Positions 53,024-62,099 are shown, numbered from the stretch's first letter. The stretch: DNA of 64,000 bases from Haloarcula marina (GCF_024218775.1 NZ_CP100404.1:2728001-2792000); one strand, 5' to 3'. Made by a program: numbers and translations. Notes: generated from the letters alone by a model not told the origin.

Positions 53024-53299
53024 ATGGAGTGGAAACTGTTCGCACACCTCCGGGACGCCGCCGACGCCGACAGCGTCACGGTCGACGTCGCGGACGGCGC
53101 GACGGTCGGGACGGCGCTGGACGCCCTCCTCGACTCGCGGCCCGCGCTGGCGGCGGAAGTCCTCGACGACGGTGACCTCGCGGAGCACATCCGCCTGCTG
53201 GTCGACGGCGAAGACCCGTTTCTCGCGGACGACGGTCTCCAGACGACCGTCGACGCGGACGCCGAACTGGCGCTGTTTCCGCCGGTCAGCGGCGGCTGA
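53024..53299 (+). CDS. samp1: Ubiquitin-like modifier SAMP1
   Basis: 91 residues, beta-grasp fold, MoaD-like. It begins MEWKLFAHLRDAA and ends LALFPPVSGG; the C-terminal di-glycine is the isopeptide-forming end. The pattern matches Haloferax SAMP1, which is conjugated to proteins by the E1-like UbaA and also serves sulfur transfer. No protease site follows Gly-Gly, so it is made in mature form. A TATA-like CTCTTTG is 28 nt upstream. Confidence 0.92.
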   Translation: MEWKLFAHLRDAADADSVTVDVADGATVGTALDALLDSRPALAAEVLDDGDLAEHIRLLVDGEDPFLADDGLQTTVDADAELALFPPVSGG

Positions 53300-53320
53300 G
53301 CGGCCGGGCGCGACGGGCGA

Positions 53321-54226
53321 TTACGTCAGGTCCGCCGCCAGCACGAAGTCCGGCCAGTCGGCGAGGTCTGCCCGGACCGACGCCGCTTGTGCGACGTGGC
53401 GCGGCGTCTCCGGGATGAGTACGCGCGTGCCGTCGACGCCCAGTTCGGCGGCGTCGGTCCGAATCGCGTCGAACAGCGCCCGGGCGGCGTCGCGGTCGTC
53501 CCACGTCCCGACGGCGTACTCCGCCAGCGTCTCGTCGGCGGTGGGGTCGACCGTTTCACGGACCCGGCAGGCCATCCCGCGCGTGCCGTCCCCCTTGACC
53601 GCGAAGACTGCCTGTTCCTCCGCGAGACGGTGCAGGCGCTCGCGGGTCAACTCCGAGAGCGCCCACGTCTGTCCGGGGTCCAGCGCGAGTCCCGAAAGCG
53701 TCGTTCGCCCCTCGCTGCCGGTCCAGTAACTCCACGCCGCGGCGGGGTCGGCCTCGACGATGAGGCCGTCGCCGTCGGCCTCCGAGTCGGTCGCTCTCGG
53801 GGACGGGTGCGCCCACCGGAACGACGTAATCGGTTCGAACCCCGTGGTGATGGACTGGCCCAGACCGGCGTCGTTCCACGAGAACACCATGTTGCGGCCG
53901 ACGGTCGCCCCGCGGTCGCTTGCCCACTCGAACAGGTCGTGGACCATCGCCACGCCGAGTCCCTCGCCGCGGTGGTCGGGGTCGACCCGGATGCCCTGGA
54001 ACCACGCCTCGTGGTCGGTGAGCATGACCGCCTGACAGAGTCCGGCAGCGGTGCCGCCAACCTCGGCGACGACGGTGCGTTGGGTCGGGCCGTCGCTCTC
54101 GACCCACGACTCGAACACTTCGGGGATGTAGTCGACGGTGTCCTCGCGGTCGGCCCACACCTCCGTCGCGAAGGCAACGATGTCGTCGTAGTCGTCGAGA
54201 CGGGCCTGCCGGACGGTCGGAGACAT
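53321..54226 (-). CDS. GNAT acetyltransferase
   Basis: 301 residues, longer than a single GNAT domain. The N-terminal half carries acetyl-CoA motif A in QGIRVDPDHRGEGLGVAMV (about 77-95). The C-terminal half (after 155) has a second, degenerate GNAT-like unit lacking the V-x-x-R/Q-x-x-G/A loop. It acetylates an unknown amine. It converges on SAMP1. Start is ATG 54226. Confidence 0.85.
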   Translation of the reverse strand: MSPTVRQARLDDYDDIVAFATEVWADREDTVDYIPEVFESWVESDGPTQRTVVAEVGGTAAGLCQAVMLTDHEAWFQGIRVDPDHRGEGLGVAMVHDLFEWASDRGATVGRNMVFSWNDAGLGQSITTGFEPITSFRWAHPSPRATDSEADGDGLIVEADPAAAWSYWTGSEGRTTLSGLALDPGQTWALSELTRERLHRLAEEQAVFAVKGDGTRGMACRVRETVDPTADETLAEYAVGTWDDRDAARALFDAIRTDAAELGVDGTRVLIPETPRHVAQAASVRADLADWPDFVLAADLT

Positions 54227-54313
54227 ACGCTATCGGAGGTGCCGTGGCGACAAAAAGGCACGACTGGAGAGCGGCGGCCGTGCGAGGAACCCCATCTCAC
54301 GAGAAAGAGGGCG

Positions 54314-55933
54314 TCACTCGTCCGGCGGCGTGTAGCCCGACGAATCCAGTTCGGTAGTGTCGGGGACGTACAGGTTCCGTTCGATGTACGACCAGTCGTC
54401 GAAGCCGTTGCCAGTGCCGTCGGACGAATAGGTGTAGCTATCGGCGGGCCTATTGTAGTTCATCACGCTCCGGTACTCTGCATACGAGTACCGCTCGCTG
54501 TCGATGCCGTTGTAGCCGGTAGCTCTCAGACCGACCGAGTGGCCGAGTTCGTGCATTATCACCGACCCGGTGGCCGTGGACTGGTCTTTCACAATCATCG
54601 TGCCCTCACTGTGCACTCCCACGGCCCCGCCAAGGTCTGCATTGTCGACCAACAAGAGGTGGTGATAGCCGTAGCCCTCGTTGTCGAAGTACTCTCGCTC
54701 GTAGGCGCTCCACGTACCCTGGTCGAAGCCTTCCTCGTCGGGGATTCCTCGGTCGTCGACCACGAAGTGGAGGTTGATTCCGGTGGAACCGTCTGGGTTC
54801 GAAACGGGTGCCGCGGCGTAACTGTCTTCGATACGAGAGAGTCCACTCGTCGGAGCGCTCGTCCCGTCGACGACGTCCACCTCGACGTAGATGTCCGTTC
54901 TGAGCGGGTCCGCGCCGGGGTACCGGTCTGGATCGTTCACTTCGAGACCGTCGGGGATGCCGTCACCGTCGGTGTCGGCCGCCTTCGGGTCGGTCCCGAG
55001 CGAGAGTTCGACGGCGTCGGCCAGCCCATCGCCGTCCACGTCCCGTCTCGTCGGGTTCGTTCCTGCGTCGAGTTCTCTGTCGTCATCGAGTCCGTCGAAG
55101 TCGGAGTCCGCCTGTGTCGGGTTCGTGCCGTGGTCGGTGACCTCGGCGTCGTCGGTCAGGCCGTCCTCGTCGCTGTCGGCGACGAGCGGGTCGGTACCGT
55201 ATTCGACGAACTCTCGCCCGTCGGTGAGTCCGTCGCCGTCGGTGTCGGCCGCCGTCGGGTCGGTCCCCGCGTCGAGTTCAGCGTTGTCGCCCAGTCCGTC
55301 ACTGTCGGTGTCGGCCGCCGTCGGATCGGTCCCCGCGTCGAGTTCCGCACTGTCGGCCAATCCATCCTTGTCCGTGTCGGCCGCCGTCGGGTCAGTGCCG
55401 TGCTCGTCGACTTCGACGCCGTCACTCAGTCCGTCCTCGTCGCTGTCGGCGACGAGCGGGTCCGTCCCGTACTCTTCTACTTCCGTTCCGTCGACGAGTC
55501 CGTCGTCATCGGTATCTGCGACGAGCGGGTCGGTGTCGTACTCGTCGAGTTCCGCCCCGTCGGTTAGCCCGTCGTCGTCGGTGTCCGCGACTGCCGGGTC
55601 GGTACCGGCATCGAGTTCCGCACTGTCGTCGAGTCCGTCCCCGTCGCCGTCGGCGGCCGTCGGGTCAGTCTCGTGTTCGCGTACCTCTTCCGGGTCGGTG
55701 AGTCCGTCGCCGTCAGTGTCGGCGGTAGTTGGATCAGCACCGTTCGCCCGCTCCGCGCCGTCGTCGAGGCCGTCGCCGTCGGTGTCGGCGCTCAACGGGT
55801 CGGTCCCGGCCGTCAGTTCTGTCACCGCCGGGACGCTGTCCCCGTCGAGGTCGACGACGTTCGTCACACCCACGACACCCCCCGACGCGCCGACGAGGAG
55901 GACGACGAGCAGGACGCTCTTGAGCGCCGTCAC
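54314..55933 (-). CDS. Exported TSP3-repeat protein with metalloprotease motif
   Basis: 539 residues from GTG 55933. A hydrophobic N-terminal segment (LLVVLLVGASGGVVGV) is followed by 14 thrombospondin type-3-like calcium repeats of 22-23 residues (ADTDGDGLTD..EL..GTDP) spanning about 25-345. The final 190 residues hold HELGHSVGL (His461, Glu462, His465) and SVMNYN, a Met-turn-like motif. The usual third metzincin ligand (position 11 of the motif) is Ala, so the zinc geometry must be different or the site weak. The GTG overlaps the stop of the upstream exported protein (GTGA). Likely a calcium-dependent surface or secreted protease. Confidence 0.8.
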   Translation of the reverse strand: MTALKSVLLVVLLVGASGGVVGVTNVVDLDGDSVPAVTELTAGTDPLSADTDGDGLDDGAERANGADPTTADTDGDGLTDPEEVREHETDPTAADGDGDGLDDSAELDAGTDPAVADTDDDGLTDGAELDEYDTDPLVADTDDDGLVDGTEVEEYGTDPLVADSDEDGLSDGVEVDEHGTDPTAADTDKDGLADSAELDAGTDPTAADTDSDGLGDNAELDAGTDPTAADTDGDGLTDGREFVEYGTDPLVADSDEDGLTDDAEVTDHGTNPTQADSDFDGLDDDRELDAGTNPTRRDVDGDGLADAVELSLGTDPKAADTDGDGIPDGLEVNDPDRYPGADPLRTDIYVEVDVVDGTSAPTSGLSRIEDSYAAAPVSNPDGSTGINLHFVVDDRGIPDEEGFDQGTWSAYEREYFDNEGYGYHHLLLVDNADLGGAVGVHSEGTMIVKDQSTATGSVIMHELGHSVGLRATGYNGIDSERYSYAEYRSVMNYNRPADSYTYSSDGTGNGFDDWSYIERNLYVPDTTELDSSGYTPPDE

Positions 55934-57189
55934 CGTTCGAGCCCTCCGTAAACCTGCCCGAATCGGTCTAACTCCCGAGCAGCGTCGGCGTGGACGAGAC
56001 CGGGAACGTAGTCGTACGCGACTTCGTACACCGCGAAGTTGCCGTCGAACAGGCCGCCGTATCCATCGCTTCCGGGCGCGATATCGAAGACGTAGTTGCC
56101 GCCGCGGTCGCGAGCGAGTTCCATCACGCCAGCGAGATTCCGGAACCACTCGAACTCGACGTCGTCGTGGCGGTTGTATTCGAGCAGCGTTCGCGTCAAC
56201 ACCGTCGCGAAACCCGTGGTCAGGCCGATTCGTCCCTCGCGGTCGAAGTGTTGTGGAACGGGGTCGCAACCGATGTGGTTCACGAGTTCGACGACCGCCG
56301 TCTTCGCCGGTCCGAACGCGATCGATTGCCGGTTCCACCCTTCGGTGTGAAACAGGAGCGGATGGTGGAGCGAGTCCGGTCCGCGGTCCGCCTCCGCGTC
56401 CGGGTCGTCGGTGACCGACCACTCCTCGATGAGTGGATGCATCTGCAGCGACCCGTCCTCTGCGAAGCCGGTGGCCGTGAGCGTAAACGCTCGGAGTTCG
56501 TCGGCCTGTGGTGAGTAGACGAGTCCGACTTGCGTCCCGTCGTCACCGGTCGGCGTTATGGTGTTGTCGTCGTGGCCGTTGTCCATCGTGAAACTCCACG
56601 CGAGCACGTCGTACGTGGGGTGATACCGTCGGTAGGCCTCTCTGAGTATCGCCGTCTTCGCTCCAAAACGGCGGCCAGCGACAGCGTTGTCTATCGAGAT
56701 GAGCAGGCTGTGAGCGTAGTCCAGCGACGTACCGAAATCGTCCGCGTTCAGCCACGCCTCTCGGTCCCACTCTTTCGGTGCGTCCCGTCTGGCGTAGCGG
56801 AACCGTTCCGTCTTCGCTTCCTCGAACCGGTCGTTGTCGAACGCCTCGACGAACCGTCCGAGCGACCTTCCGGATGATTCGTCGTACTCCTGGTAGTTTC
56901 GCTCGCGGTAGAGTTTCAGCGCCTCGAAGTCGACCCCGTGGTCGTCTCGCTCGGCGTCAGTCTCGTACGCGAAGGCCGGATGGCTCTCGGTTAGCGGGCC
57001 GACATCTCCCACGAGGGCCGACAGTTCGTCCCGCCGCTCAGCGTCTCGAACCGGTGTCAAATCCCACCGATACTGGGCTGGCCGATTCCGGTCGGCCGCC
57101 TTCACAGAACCCGCGATTGCGCTGCCAGCCAGCGTCAATCCGACCGACCGAACGACCGCTCGCCGACTCACGGCGTTTCGATGTCGCAT
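55930..57189 (-). CDS. Tat-exported protein of unknown function
   Basis: 419 residues. A twin-arginine signal (SRRAVVRSVGLTLAGSAIAGS, cleavage near residue 31) implies folded export. The mature part is rich in aromatic residues and in His/Glu/Asp (for example FTMDNGHDDNTITPTGDDG and FHTEGWNRQSIAFGPAKTAVVELVNHIGCDP), with helices after residue 90. Two Cys are absent except one. I recognise no family. It is coupled to the TSP3 protease downstream by GTGA overlap, suggesting a common pathway (substrate, chaperone or partner). A TATA-like CGTTTATTA (minus, 57221-57229) lies about 36 nt upstream. Confidence 0.78.
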   Translation of the reverse strand: MRHRNAVSRRAVVRSVGLTLAGSAIAGSVKAADRNRPAQYRWDLTPVRDAERRDELSALVGDVGPLTESHPAFAYETDAERDDHGVDFEALKLYRERNYQEYDESSGRSLGRFVEAFDNDRFEEAKTERFRYARRDAPKEWDREAWLNADDFGTSLDYAHSLLISIDNAVAGRRFGAKTAILREAYRRYHPTYDVLAWSFTMDNGHDDNTITPTGDDGTQVGLVYSPQADELRAFTLTATGFAEDGSLQMHPLIEEWSVTDDPDAEADRGPDSLHHPLLFHTEGWNRQSIAFGPAKTAVVELVNHIGCDPVPQHFDREGRIGLTTGFATVLTRTLLEYNRHDDVEFEWFRNLAGVMELARDRGGNYVFDIAPGSDGYGGLFDGNFAVYEVAYDYVPGLVHADAARELDRFGQVYGGLER

Positions 57190-57220
57190 CTAGTTCTGTA
57201 CTCTCCTGACTGTCGAACTG

Positions 57221-57229
57221 TAATAAACG
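57221..57229 (-). promoter_or_regulatory. TATA box of the exported-protein operon
   Basis: On the minus strand CGTTTATTA is centred about 36 nt before the ATG at 57189. The spacing predicts an 8-10 nt leader, unlike the leaderless genes elsewhere in the window. Confidence 0.45.
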
Positions 57230-57289
57230 TTGATATGTCATGGACTGCTACATCGAGCGACTGGGTGGGTCACCCACCGGTCCCGGCGG

Positions 57290-58537
57290 TTAGAGCCACG
57301 GCGTCGACCGCCGCTGAATCTCGCCAGCCAGCGGTTCGGCCATCGCGTCGGCCACGTCGTCGGCGTTCGCCAGCGCCCACATCAGTTTCACCTTCGCGGT
57401 TCCGGGGAGCATGTCCTCACCCTCGATAACGCCCGCGTCGAGGAGGTCGCGGCCGGTGTCGTAGACCCGGTCACAGACGCGGCCTTCGATGCACTGGCTG
57501 GTCATCACGACCGGGATGTCGAGGTCCTCGATGACGGAAATCCACTCGGTGTTGACGTGGCCCAGTCCCGTCCCTTCCAGCACGATGCCGTCGGCCCCGT
57601 CGGCGGCGACTTCCAGCAGTTCCGTACTCATGCCGGGCGTGAACTTCACGAGTTCCACGTCGGTCGCGAGGTCCTCGTGGAGGGCGAGTTCGGTCTCGTC
57701 CCGCTTCGCGTACTCGCGGCGGAACGTGACCGCGTTGTCGCCGTCGGTGCTGTAGTCGACTTCGCCGAGCGGTTTCGCGCCGACCGTCCGGAAGGCGTCA
57801 CGGCGGGAGGTGTGGTTCTTCCGGACCCGGGTGCCCCGGTGGAGCGCACACCGGTCGTCGGATTCGTCGGCGTGCATGCAGACCAGCACTTCGGCGCAGT
57901 CGGATTTCGCGGCTTCGACGGCGCAGACGGCGTTCATCACGTTATCGGAGGAGGGGCGGTCCGCCGAGCGCTGACTGCCGGTGAAGACGATGGGAACCGG
58001 CGTGTCGAGCATGAAGGCCAGCGCGGAGGCGGTAAACTGCATCGTGTCCGTGCCGTGCATGACGACGACGCCGTCGGCCCCGGCCTCGATTTCCTCCCTG
58101 ACTGCGTCGGCGAGGTCCTGCCACACCGCGGGCGTCATGTTCTCCGAGAGGATGTTGGCGACGACGCGGCCGCGGTAGTTCGCCATCCCGGCGAGATCCG
58201 GCACCGCTCGAAGCACGTCTTCGGCGTCGAACTGGGCGGTCACCGCGCCGGTGCGGTAGTCGACGGTGGAGGCGATGGTCCCCCCGGTGGAGATGAGCGA
58301 CACCGTCGGGAGGTCGTCGTCGAACTCGACGGCGGAGCCGTCGTCCTCGTCCTGTGCGCTCTCGACGTCGTACACGTCCGATTCGAGGACTTCGACCGAC
58401 GACTCGTCGCGGTCGATGCCGACGTTGTACCCGCCGTCGAGTTTGACCACGAGGTGGTCGGGCGTGCTGGACGGGAGCAAGACGCCCTCGTAGGTCTGGT
58501 CCGCGCGGTCGACGCGGACCCGGTCGCCTGCGTTCAT
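57290..58537 (-). CDS. gatD: Glu-tRNA(Gln) amidotransferase subunit D
   Basis: 415 residues. An N-terminal beta-barrel domain (1-75, VRVDRADQTYEGVLLPSS) precedes an asparaginase-like domain with STGGTIAS (83-90) and MHGTDTM active-site threonines, GSQRSADRPSSDN and SQCIEGRVCDRVYDTGRDLL. This is the archaeal GatD, which releases ammonia from glutamine or asparagine for GatE to amidate Glu-tRNA(Gln). gatE is not in the window. The N-terminal extension and length distinguish it from a free asparaginase. Start is ATG 58537. Confidence 0.93.
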   Translation of the reverse strand: MNAGDRVRVDRADQTYEGVLLPSSTPDHLVVKLDGGYNVGIDRDESSVEVLESDVYDVESAQDEDDGSAVEFDDDLPTVSLISTGGTIASTVDYRTGAVTAQFDAEDVLRAVPDLAGMANYRGRVVANILSENMTPAVWQDLADAVREEIEAGADGVVVMHGTDTMQFTASALAFMLDTPVPIVFTGSQRSADRPSSDNVMNAVCAVEAAKSDCAEVLVCMHADESDDRCALHRGTRVRKNHTSRRDAFRTVGAKPLGEVDYSTDGDNAVTFRREYAKRDETELALHEDLATDVELVKFTPGMSTELLEVAADGADGIVLEGTGLGHVNTEWISVIEDLDIPVVMTSQCIEGRVCDRVYDTGRDLLDAGVIEGEDMLPGTAKVKLMWALANADDVADAMAEPLAGEIQRRSTPWL

Positions 58538-58651
58538 GCGCGTGGCTTTCCGCCGGCGGGACTTGAACCCATTTGTTTCGAGCGTCCGGCGGTCGGTCAT
58601 CGGGTCGGCAGCGGCACAAAGGCCATACGTCAGCCGAGCGAACCGACGAGT

Positions 58652-59149
58652 ATGTCCGAGCGAACGGCCGAGCGCTCCCGAGAGACCGAGAGTGAGGCGA
58701 GCGCCGAGACTGGTTCGGGGGTCGACATCGGCCGCCTCGACGGATTCTCGACGACCGACGAGGCCGAGACGGAGAGCGACGGCGGGCGCTACTTCTCCGC
58801 GCGAGCGCTCCTGTTCGCACTCGTCGCGGTCGGTGCGGGGACCGTCGTCGGCGGCCTGATTCCCGTGATTCCGTTCACCGCACTGCTGGGGATTCCGGCG
58901 GGCGCGTTCGTCTACGGCCTGCTGGCGAGTCAGCGCCGCTATATCGAGACGGGACTCGCCGGGGGCGTCGTCGCGGGCCTGCTCACCGTCACGTCCTTCC
59001 TTCCGCAGTTCCTCGTCCGCGGGGTCGGCGGCGGTCAACTCGGGATGGGACGGCTGTTCGCCGTCGCGGCCGCTGTCGGTCTCGTGCTGTCCATCCTCGG
59101 CCACTACTTCGGTCGGGACCTCCGGGACGGCCTGACCCGGGACCTCTAA
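58652..59149 (+). CDS. Small membrane protein with charged N-terminus
   Basis: 165 residues. The N-terminal 45 residues are acidic and disordered, followed by four hydrophobic helices. The TATA-like CATACG (58624-58629) lies 25-27 nt before the ATG. It ends by overlapping the winged-helix regulator by four bases on the opposite strand. No family is recognised. Confidence 0.72.
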   Translation: MSERTAERSRETESEASAETGSGVDIGRLDGFSTTDEAETESDGGRYFSARALLFALVAVGAGTVVGGLIPVIPFTALLGIPAGAFVYGLLASQRRYIETGLAGGVVAGLLTVTSFLPQFLVRGVGGGQLGMGRLFAVAAAVGLVLSILGHYFGRDLRDGLTRDL

Positions 59150-59793
59150 CGCAACTGCCAGCCGTCGCGAGTCTGCTCGACGATGCCTTCGTCGTCGAGG
59201 CGGCGGAGCGCTTCCTCGACGAGTTCCGGCGGAGCCTCGACCCGTCGAACCAGTCGCGAGACGGACGCCGACCCGTGGGCCAGCGCGCTCACCAGTTCGG
59301 CGTAGAGGCGGCCGTCGCCGTCACCGGCGCGGTCCTCGAACTCGTCGCGGACCTTCGTCACGCGGCCCTGTACCCACCGCTGGGCGAGCGACAGTTCGTT
59401 CTCCAGTTGTTCGAGGTGTTCGAGTTCGTGGGCGAGGTCCCGCAGGTCGCCGCTCTCCTCGTCGTTGAGGTCGATAGAGAGGTGGCGACAGGCCGAGATG
59501 TCCAGTCCCGAGTTCGCCGGATAGGCGCTCTTGGTCCCGAACTCGTAGGGCGAGACGCGGACCTCTAGACGGAGGTTACGGGCGATAGAGAAGTACTTCC
59601 GCCGCTGGTCGTCGGTGCGTGACTCGACGAGGCCCGCGTCTTCCAGTTTCTGTAAGTGGTCGATGACGGCTTTGGGGCTGACGCCGATGTACTCGCTTAT
59701 CTCGGTCACGTAGCACGGCTTGTGCGCGAGCAGGCGGAGGATGCGCCGTCGGTTGGCGTTCCCCAGCAAGTCGAGCAACTCGGCGGAGTCCAT
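59146..59793 (-). CDS. ArsR-like winged-helix transcription regulator
   Basis: 215 residues. The N-terminal winged helix (residues 5-75) is clear: LLGNANRRRILRLLAHKPCYVTEISEYIGVSPKAVIDHLQKLEDAGLVESRTDDQRRKYFSI. A second, less conserved winged-helix-like region lies near the C-terminus (SASVSRLVRRVEAPPELVEEALRRLDDEGIV), with a coiled segment in between. This two-domain layout is common in haloarchaeal ArsR-type regulators of unknown ligand. A minus-strand TTTTCTACC near 59818-59826 sits about 27 nt upstream. Confidence 0.85.
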   Translation of the reverse strand: MDSAELLDLLGNANRRRILRLLAHKPCYVTEISEYIGVSPKAVIDHLQKLEDAGLVESRTDDQRRKYFSIARNLRLEVRVSPYEFGTKSAYPANSGLDISACRHLSIDLNDEESGDLRDLAHELEHLEQLENELSLAQRWVQGRVTKVRDEFEDRAGDGDGRLYAELVSALAHGSASVSRLVRRVEAPPELVEEALRRLDDEGIVEQTRDGWQLR

Positions 59794-59869
59794 TCACCCG
59801 AGGGTAGCGGGTCGCGGTAGAAAAGGGTGACTCTCGCTTACAGCGTGTCGGCGACAGCGGGCGACACCG

Positions 59870-60814
59870 CTAGTCGGGACGGCCGCTCGCGGCGGTGTCG
59901 TTTCCGGTACCCCGAACGCTCTCGTTCCGGCCGTTTCCGCGCTCGCCAACCGCCACACCGCCGCTGCTGTTAGTCGGCCCCGGTGCGGGCGGCCGCTCGG
60001 CCGTCACGGCGTCCATCTCGCTAGCAGCGCCACGCTGGTCGGTCCGGTCGTCACCGCCCGTCGAGTTTCGGCCGTCGGCGTCGACTTGCGGCCCGTCACC
60101 GCCCCGATTCCCGGGGGCGACCGGTCCCTCGCGGCCGTCGGCGTGAGTCGAGACGGCCGTCGGCGGGCCCTGGTCACCAACCGCCGACGCGTTTCCCCGA
60201 CTGGACACTTCAGGGCGGTCCTCGACGACCTTTCGCGCCGCCGTCTCGTTCTCTCGGTCGACTTCCACCGACGGTCCCCGGCTGTTCTCGCGCGCGAGTT
60301 CGGCGACGCGCGGCCCGGAGAGTCGGCTCGCGTTCTCGCGGAGTTCGTCCAGCCTCGTTTCGTTCACGTCCGCCGACGTCGCAGCGTCGTCGGTGTCGTC
60401 GATGGCCGCTCTGAGACCGCTCATCTGCGCCGATAGCTGGCTCGTCTGTGCGACGTAGGCCTGCCGGGTGAGCGACCCGTTCTCGTAGCGCTCACGGAGC
60501 GTCTGGTTGCGGTCTTCGAGTCGTTCGAGGCGGCGTTCGAGGCCGTTCGCACGGTTGGTCACCATCCGCGCCCGCTGGCTCTCGTTCGCGTTGTCGAAGC
60601 CTGCTCGCCACATCCCGTTCTTGACGGTGTCGTTTGCGGCGGCGGAACTCGACTGCAAGAAGGCCGTCAATTGTGCCCCGAGTCCGCCGTCGTCGGTGCT
60701 TTCGTTGGCCGCCGCGGTCGGCGTCCCCGTTTCCTGTGCCGCGACGCTCGGCATCCCGAGGAGCGCGACGGCGACCAGCCCCAACACGAACACCACGGCG
60801 TACCGTCGTGTCAT
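59870..60814 (-). CDS. Secreted coiled-coil protein
   Basis: 314 residues from ATG 60814 (a GTG two codons earlier is possible). A signal peptide (residues 4-27, cleavage at VAAQ) is followed by a helix-rich domain (about 65-160) with coiled-coil character (LERRLERLEDRNQTLRERYENG). The last half is low-complexity and Gly/Pro/Asn-rich with N-glycosylation sequons (NESTD, NST, NGRNES). I think of the DUF7096 haloarchaeal family for the helical part but cannot confirm it. It may be cell-surface associated. Confidence 0.72.
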   Translation of the reverse strand: MTRRYAVVFVLGLVAVALLGMPSVAAQETGTPTAAANESTDDGGLGAQLTAFLQSSSAAANDTVKNGMWRAGFDNANESQRARMVTNRANGLERRLERLEDRNQTLRERYENGSLTRQAYVAQTSQLSAQMSGLRAAIDDTDDAATSADVNETRLDELRENASRLSGPRVAELARENSRGPSVEVDRENETAARKVVEDRPEVSSRGNASAVGDQGPPTAVSTHADGREGPVAPGNRGGDGPQVDADGRNSTGGDDRTDQRGAASEMDAVTAERPPAPGPTNSSGGVAVGERGNGRNESVRGTGNDTAASGRPD

Positions 60815-60910
60815 CTTCACTCGTCAATCGAGGACCCCGCACAAAAAGCAGTCACTTCGTTCGGACGGTTTAGCGGCCCACGAAAACGCCTTCAGACCGT
60901 CCAAGAGAGT

Positions 60911-61549
60911 TTACTGACCCCTCTCGCTCTGTCTCGGGAGGAGCCACCACGCGACGGCTACCGAGAGGACCGAGAGCGCCACGCTCGCGGCGACGAGCGC
61001 GAAACCGGGGTCGTATCTGAGCGGCGGGTAGTAGCCGAAGCCGTAATCGAGCACATCGTTACCGAGGGCCAACACCAGCGCCGTCAGGAGCGCTCCGCGG
61101 GTCGTTCGGCCGTAGTGGGGCACTAACAATCCCTCCGCGACGAACCCGAGGTGAGTGACGATGATGCCGAAGTACGCCCACGGGGCCGGGAAGTACGCGT
61201 CGAACCCGAGGTTGAGCGCGACGAACGTCCAGACGCCCATCTTCAACAGCCACACCAGCGCGATGGTGTGGAGGTACGCGAGCGGAAGGTTGGTCGGCAC
61301 GTCGTCGAGCGACCGGCCGAGGAACGGCAGGAGCGTCACCAGCGACAGCGTCATCAGGAACAGGGCGGCGGGCGAGTCGGCGTACAGCGGCCACAGGAAC
61401 GTCGACACGTCCGGCATCGTCTCGACGTAGTAGCGTACGCCGACCAGCGTCGCGACGGCGTTGACGACGACCAGCCACACCAGACTGGGCGTGTTCTCCA
61501 GATAGTACCGCGCGTAGCGGCGCGGGAGCGGTCCCCAGTCGATGTCCAT
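60911..61549 (-). CDS. DUF1405 family membrane protein
   Basis: 212 residues from ATG 61549. Six transmembrane helices, with WLVVVNAVATLVGVRYYVETM, LLKMGVWTFVALNLGFD and YFGIIVTHLGFVAEGLLVPHYG, the signature-like His and Glu residues of DUF1405. Function unknown. It is divergent from the small gene at 61682; the 132-bp gap holds both promoters. Confidence 0.85.
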   Translation of the reverse strand: MDIDWGPLPRRYARYYLENTPSLVWLVVVNAVATLVGVRYYVETMPDVSTFLWPLYADSPAALFLMTLSLVTLLPFLGRSLDDVPTNLPLAYLHTIALVWLLKMGVWTFVALNLGFDAYFPAPWAYFGIIVTHLGFVAEGLLVPHYGRTTRGALLTALVLALGNDVLDYGFGYYPPLRYDPGFALVAASVALSVLSVAVAWWLLPRQSERGQ

Positions 61550-61681
61550 ACGCCGTCTCCGGCCCGGCGGGCGGAAACCCTGTCGGTCCGACGGCGGCGA
61601 AAATTGCGGGCTGAATGCCCGACGGCAAAAGGATATCGGCAAACGCTTATCCATGTCACTGACAAACATACACACGAACAG

Positions 61682-62047
61682 ATGTTCGAACAGTTCTCCC
61701 GCGGCTACTACCTCGGCCGTCTCTACGTCGAACCACGCGACGACGGCGCGGCCGCGATGTGCCGGGACCAACACGAGCGAGTCAATCGACAACTGTACGC
61801 CTCCGGAACGGGCGTCGAGCGCACAGACCTGCCGCTCGTGATGAAACTCGGGTCGCGGCACTTCCCCGTCCACGGCGACGAGCAAGTCCCGGCCGACACC
61901 CTCGCGGTCCCCAGCGAGGTGTTGGAGTCCGCGAACGTGCGCAACCCCCCCAGCCTCCGCGAAGTGTTCCTCGCGAAGGCCGACCACGCCGCCCAACTGC
62001 TGTCGGTGACGGGCACGGACGCCGCGATTCCGGACAGCGCCGTGTAG
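61682..62047 (+). CDS. Small conserved haloarchaeal protein (DUF5802-like)
   Basis: 121 residues. It opens MFEQFSRGYYLGRLYVEP and holds RDQHERVNRQLYASG, LPLVMKLGSRHFPVHG and NPPSLREVFLAKADHAAQLL, a conserved haloarchaeal pattern that I believe is DUF5802. The function is unknown; the composition suggests a small cytosolic protein. It is divergent from DUF1405. Confidence 0.8.
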   Translation: MFEQFSRGYYLGRLYVEPRDDGAAAMCRDQHERVNRQLYASGTGVERTDLPLVMKLGSRHFPVHGDEQVPADTLAVPSEVLESANVRNPPSLREVFLAKADHAAQLLSVTGTDAAIPDSAV

Positions 62048-62066
62048 CCGCCGTCCGTGGCGGCCA

Positions 62067-62074
62067 GTTTTAAG
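62067..62074 (+). promoter_or_regulatory. TATA box of the VLRF1-like gene
   Basis: GTTTTAAG is centred about 29 nt before the ATG at 62100, a good haloarchaeal TATA match. Confidence 0.5.
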
Positions 62075-62099
62075 CCGGTCGGAGTCCGCAGTCCAGTCG

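Noticed and set aside
57190-57289. Atypically AT-rich insert suggesting gene transfer near 57.2 kb
   Set aside because: Only about 50 bp of promoter DNA is AT-rich, and the flanking genes share the window's codon style.
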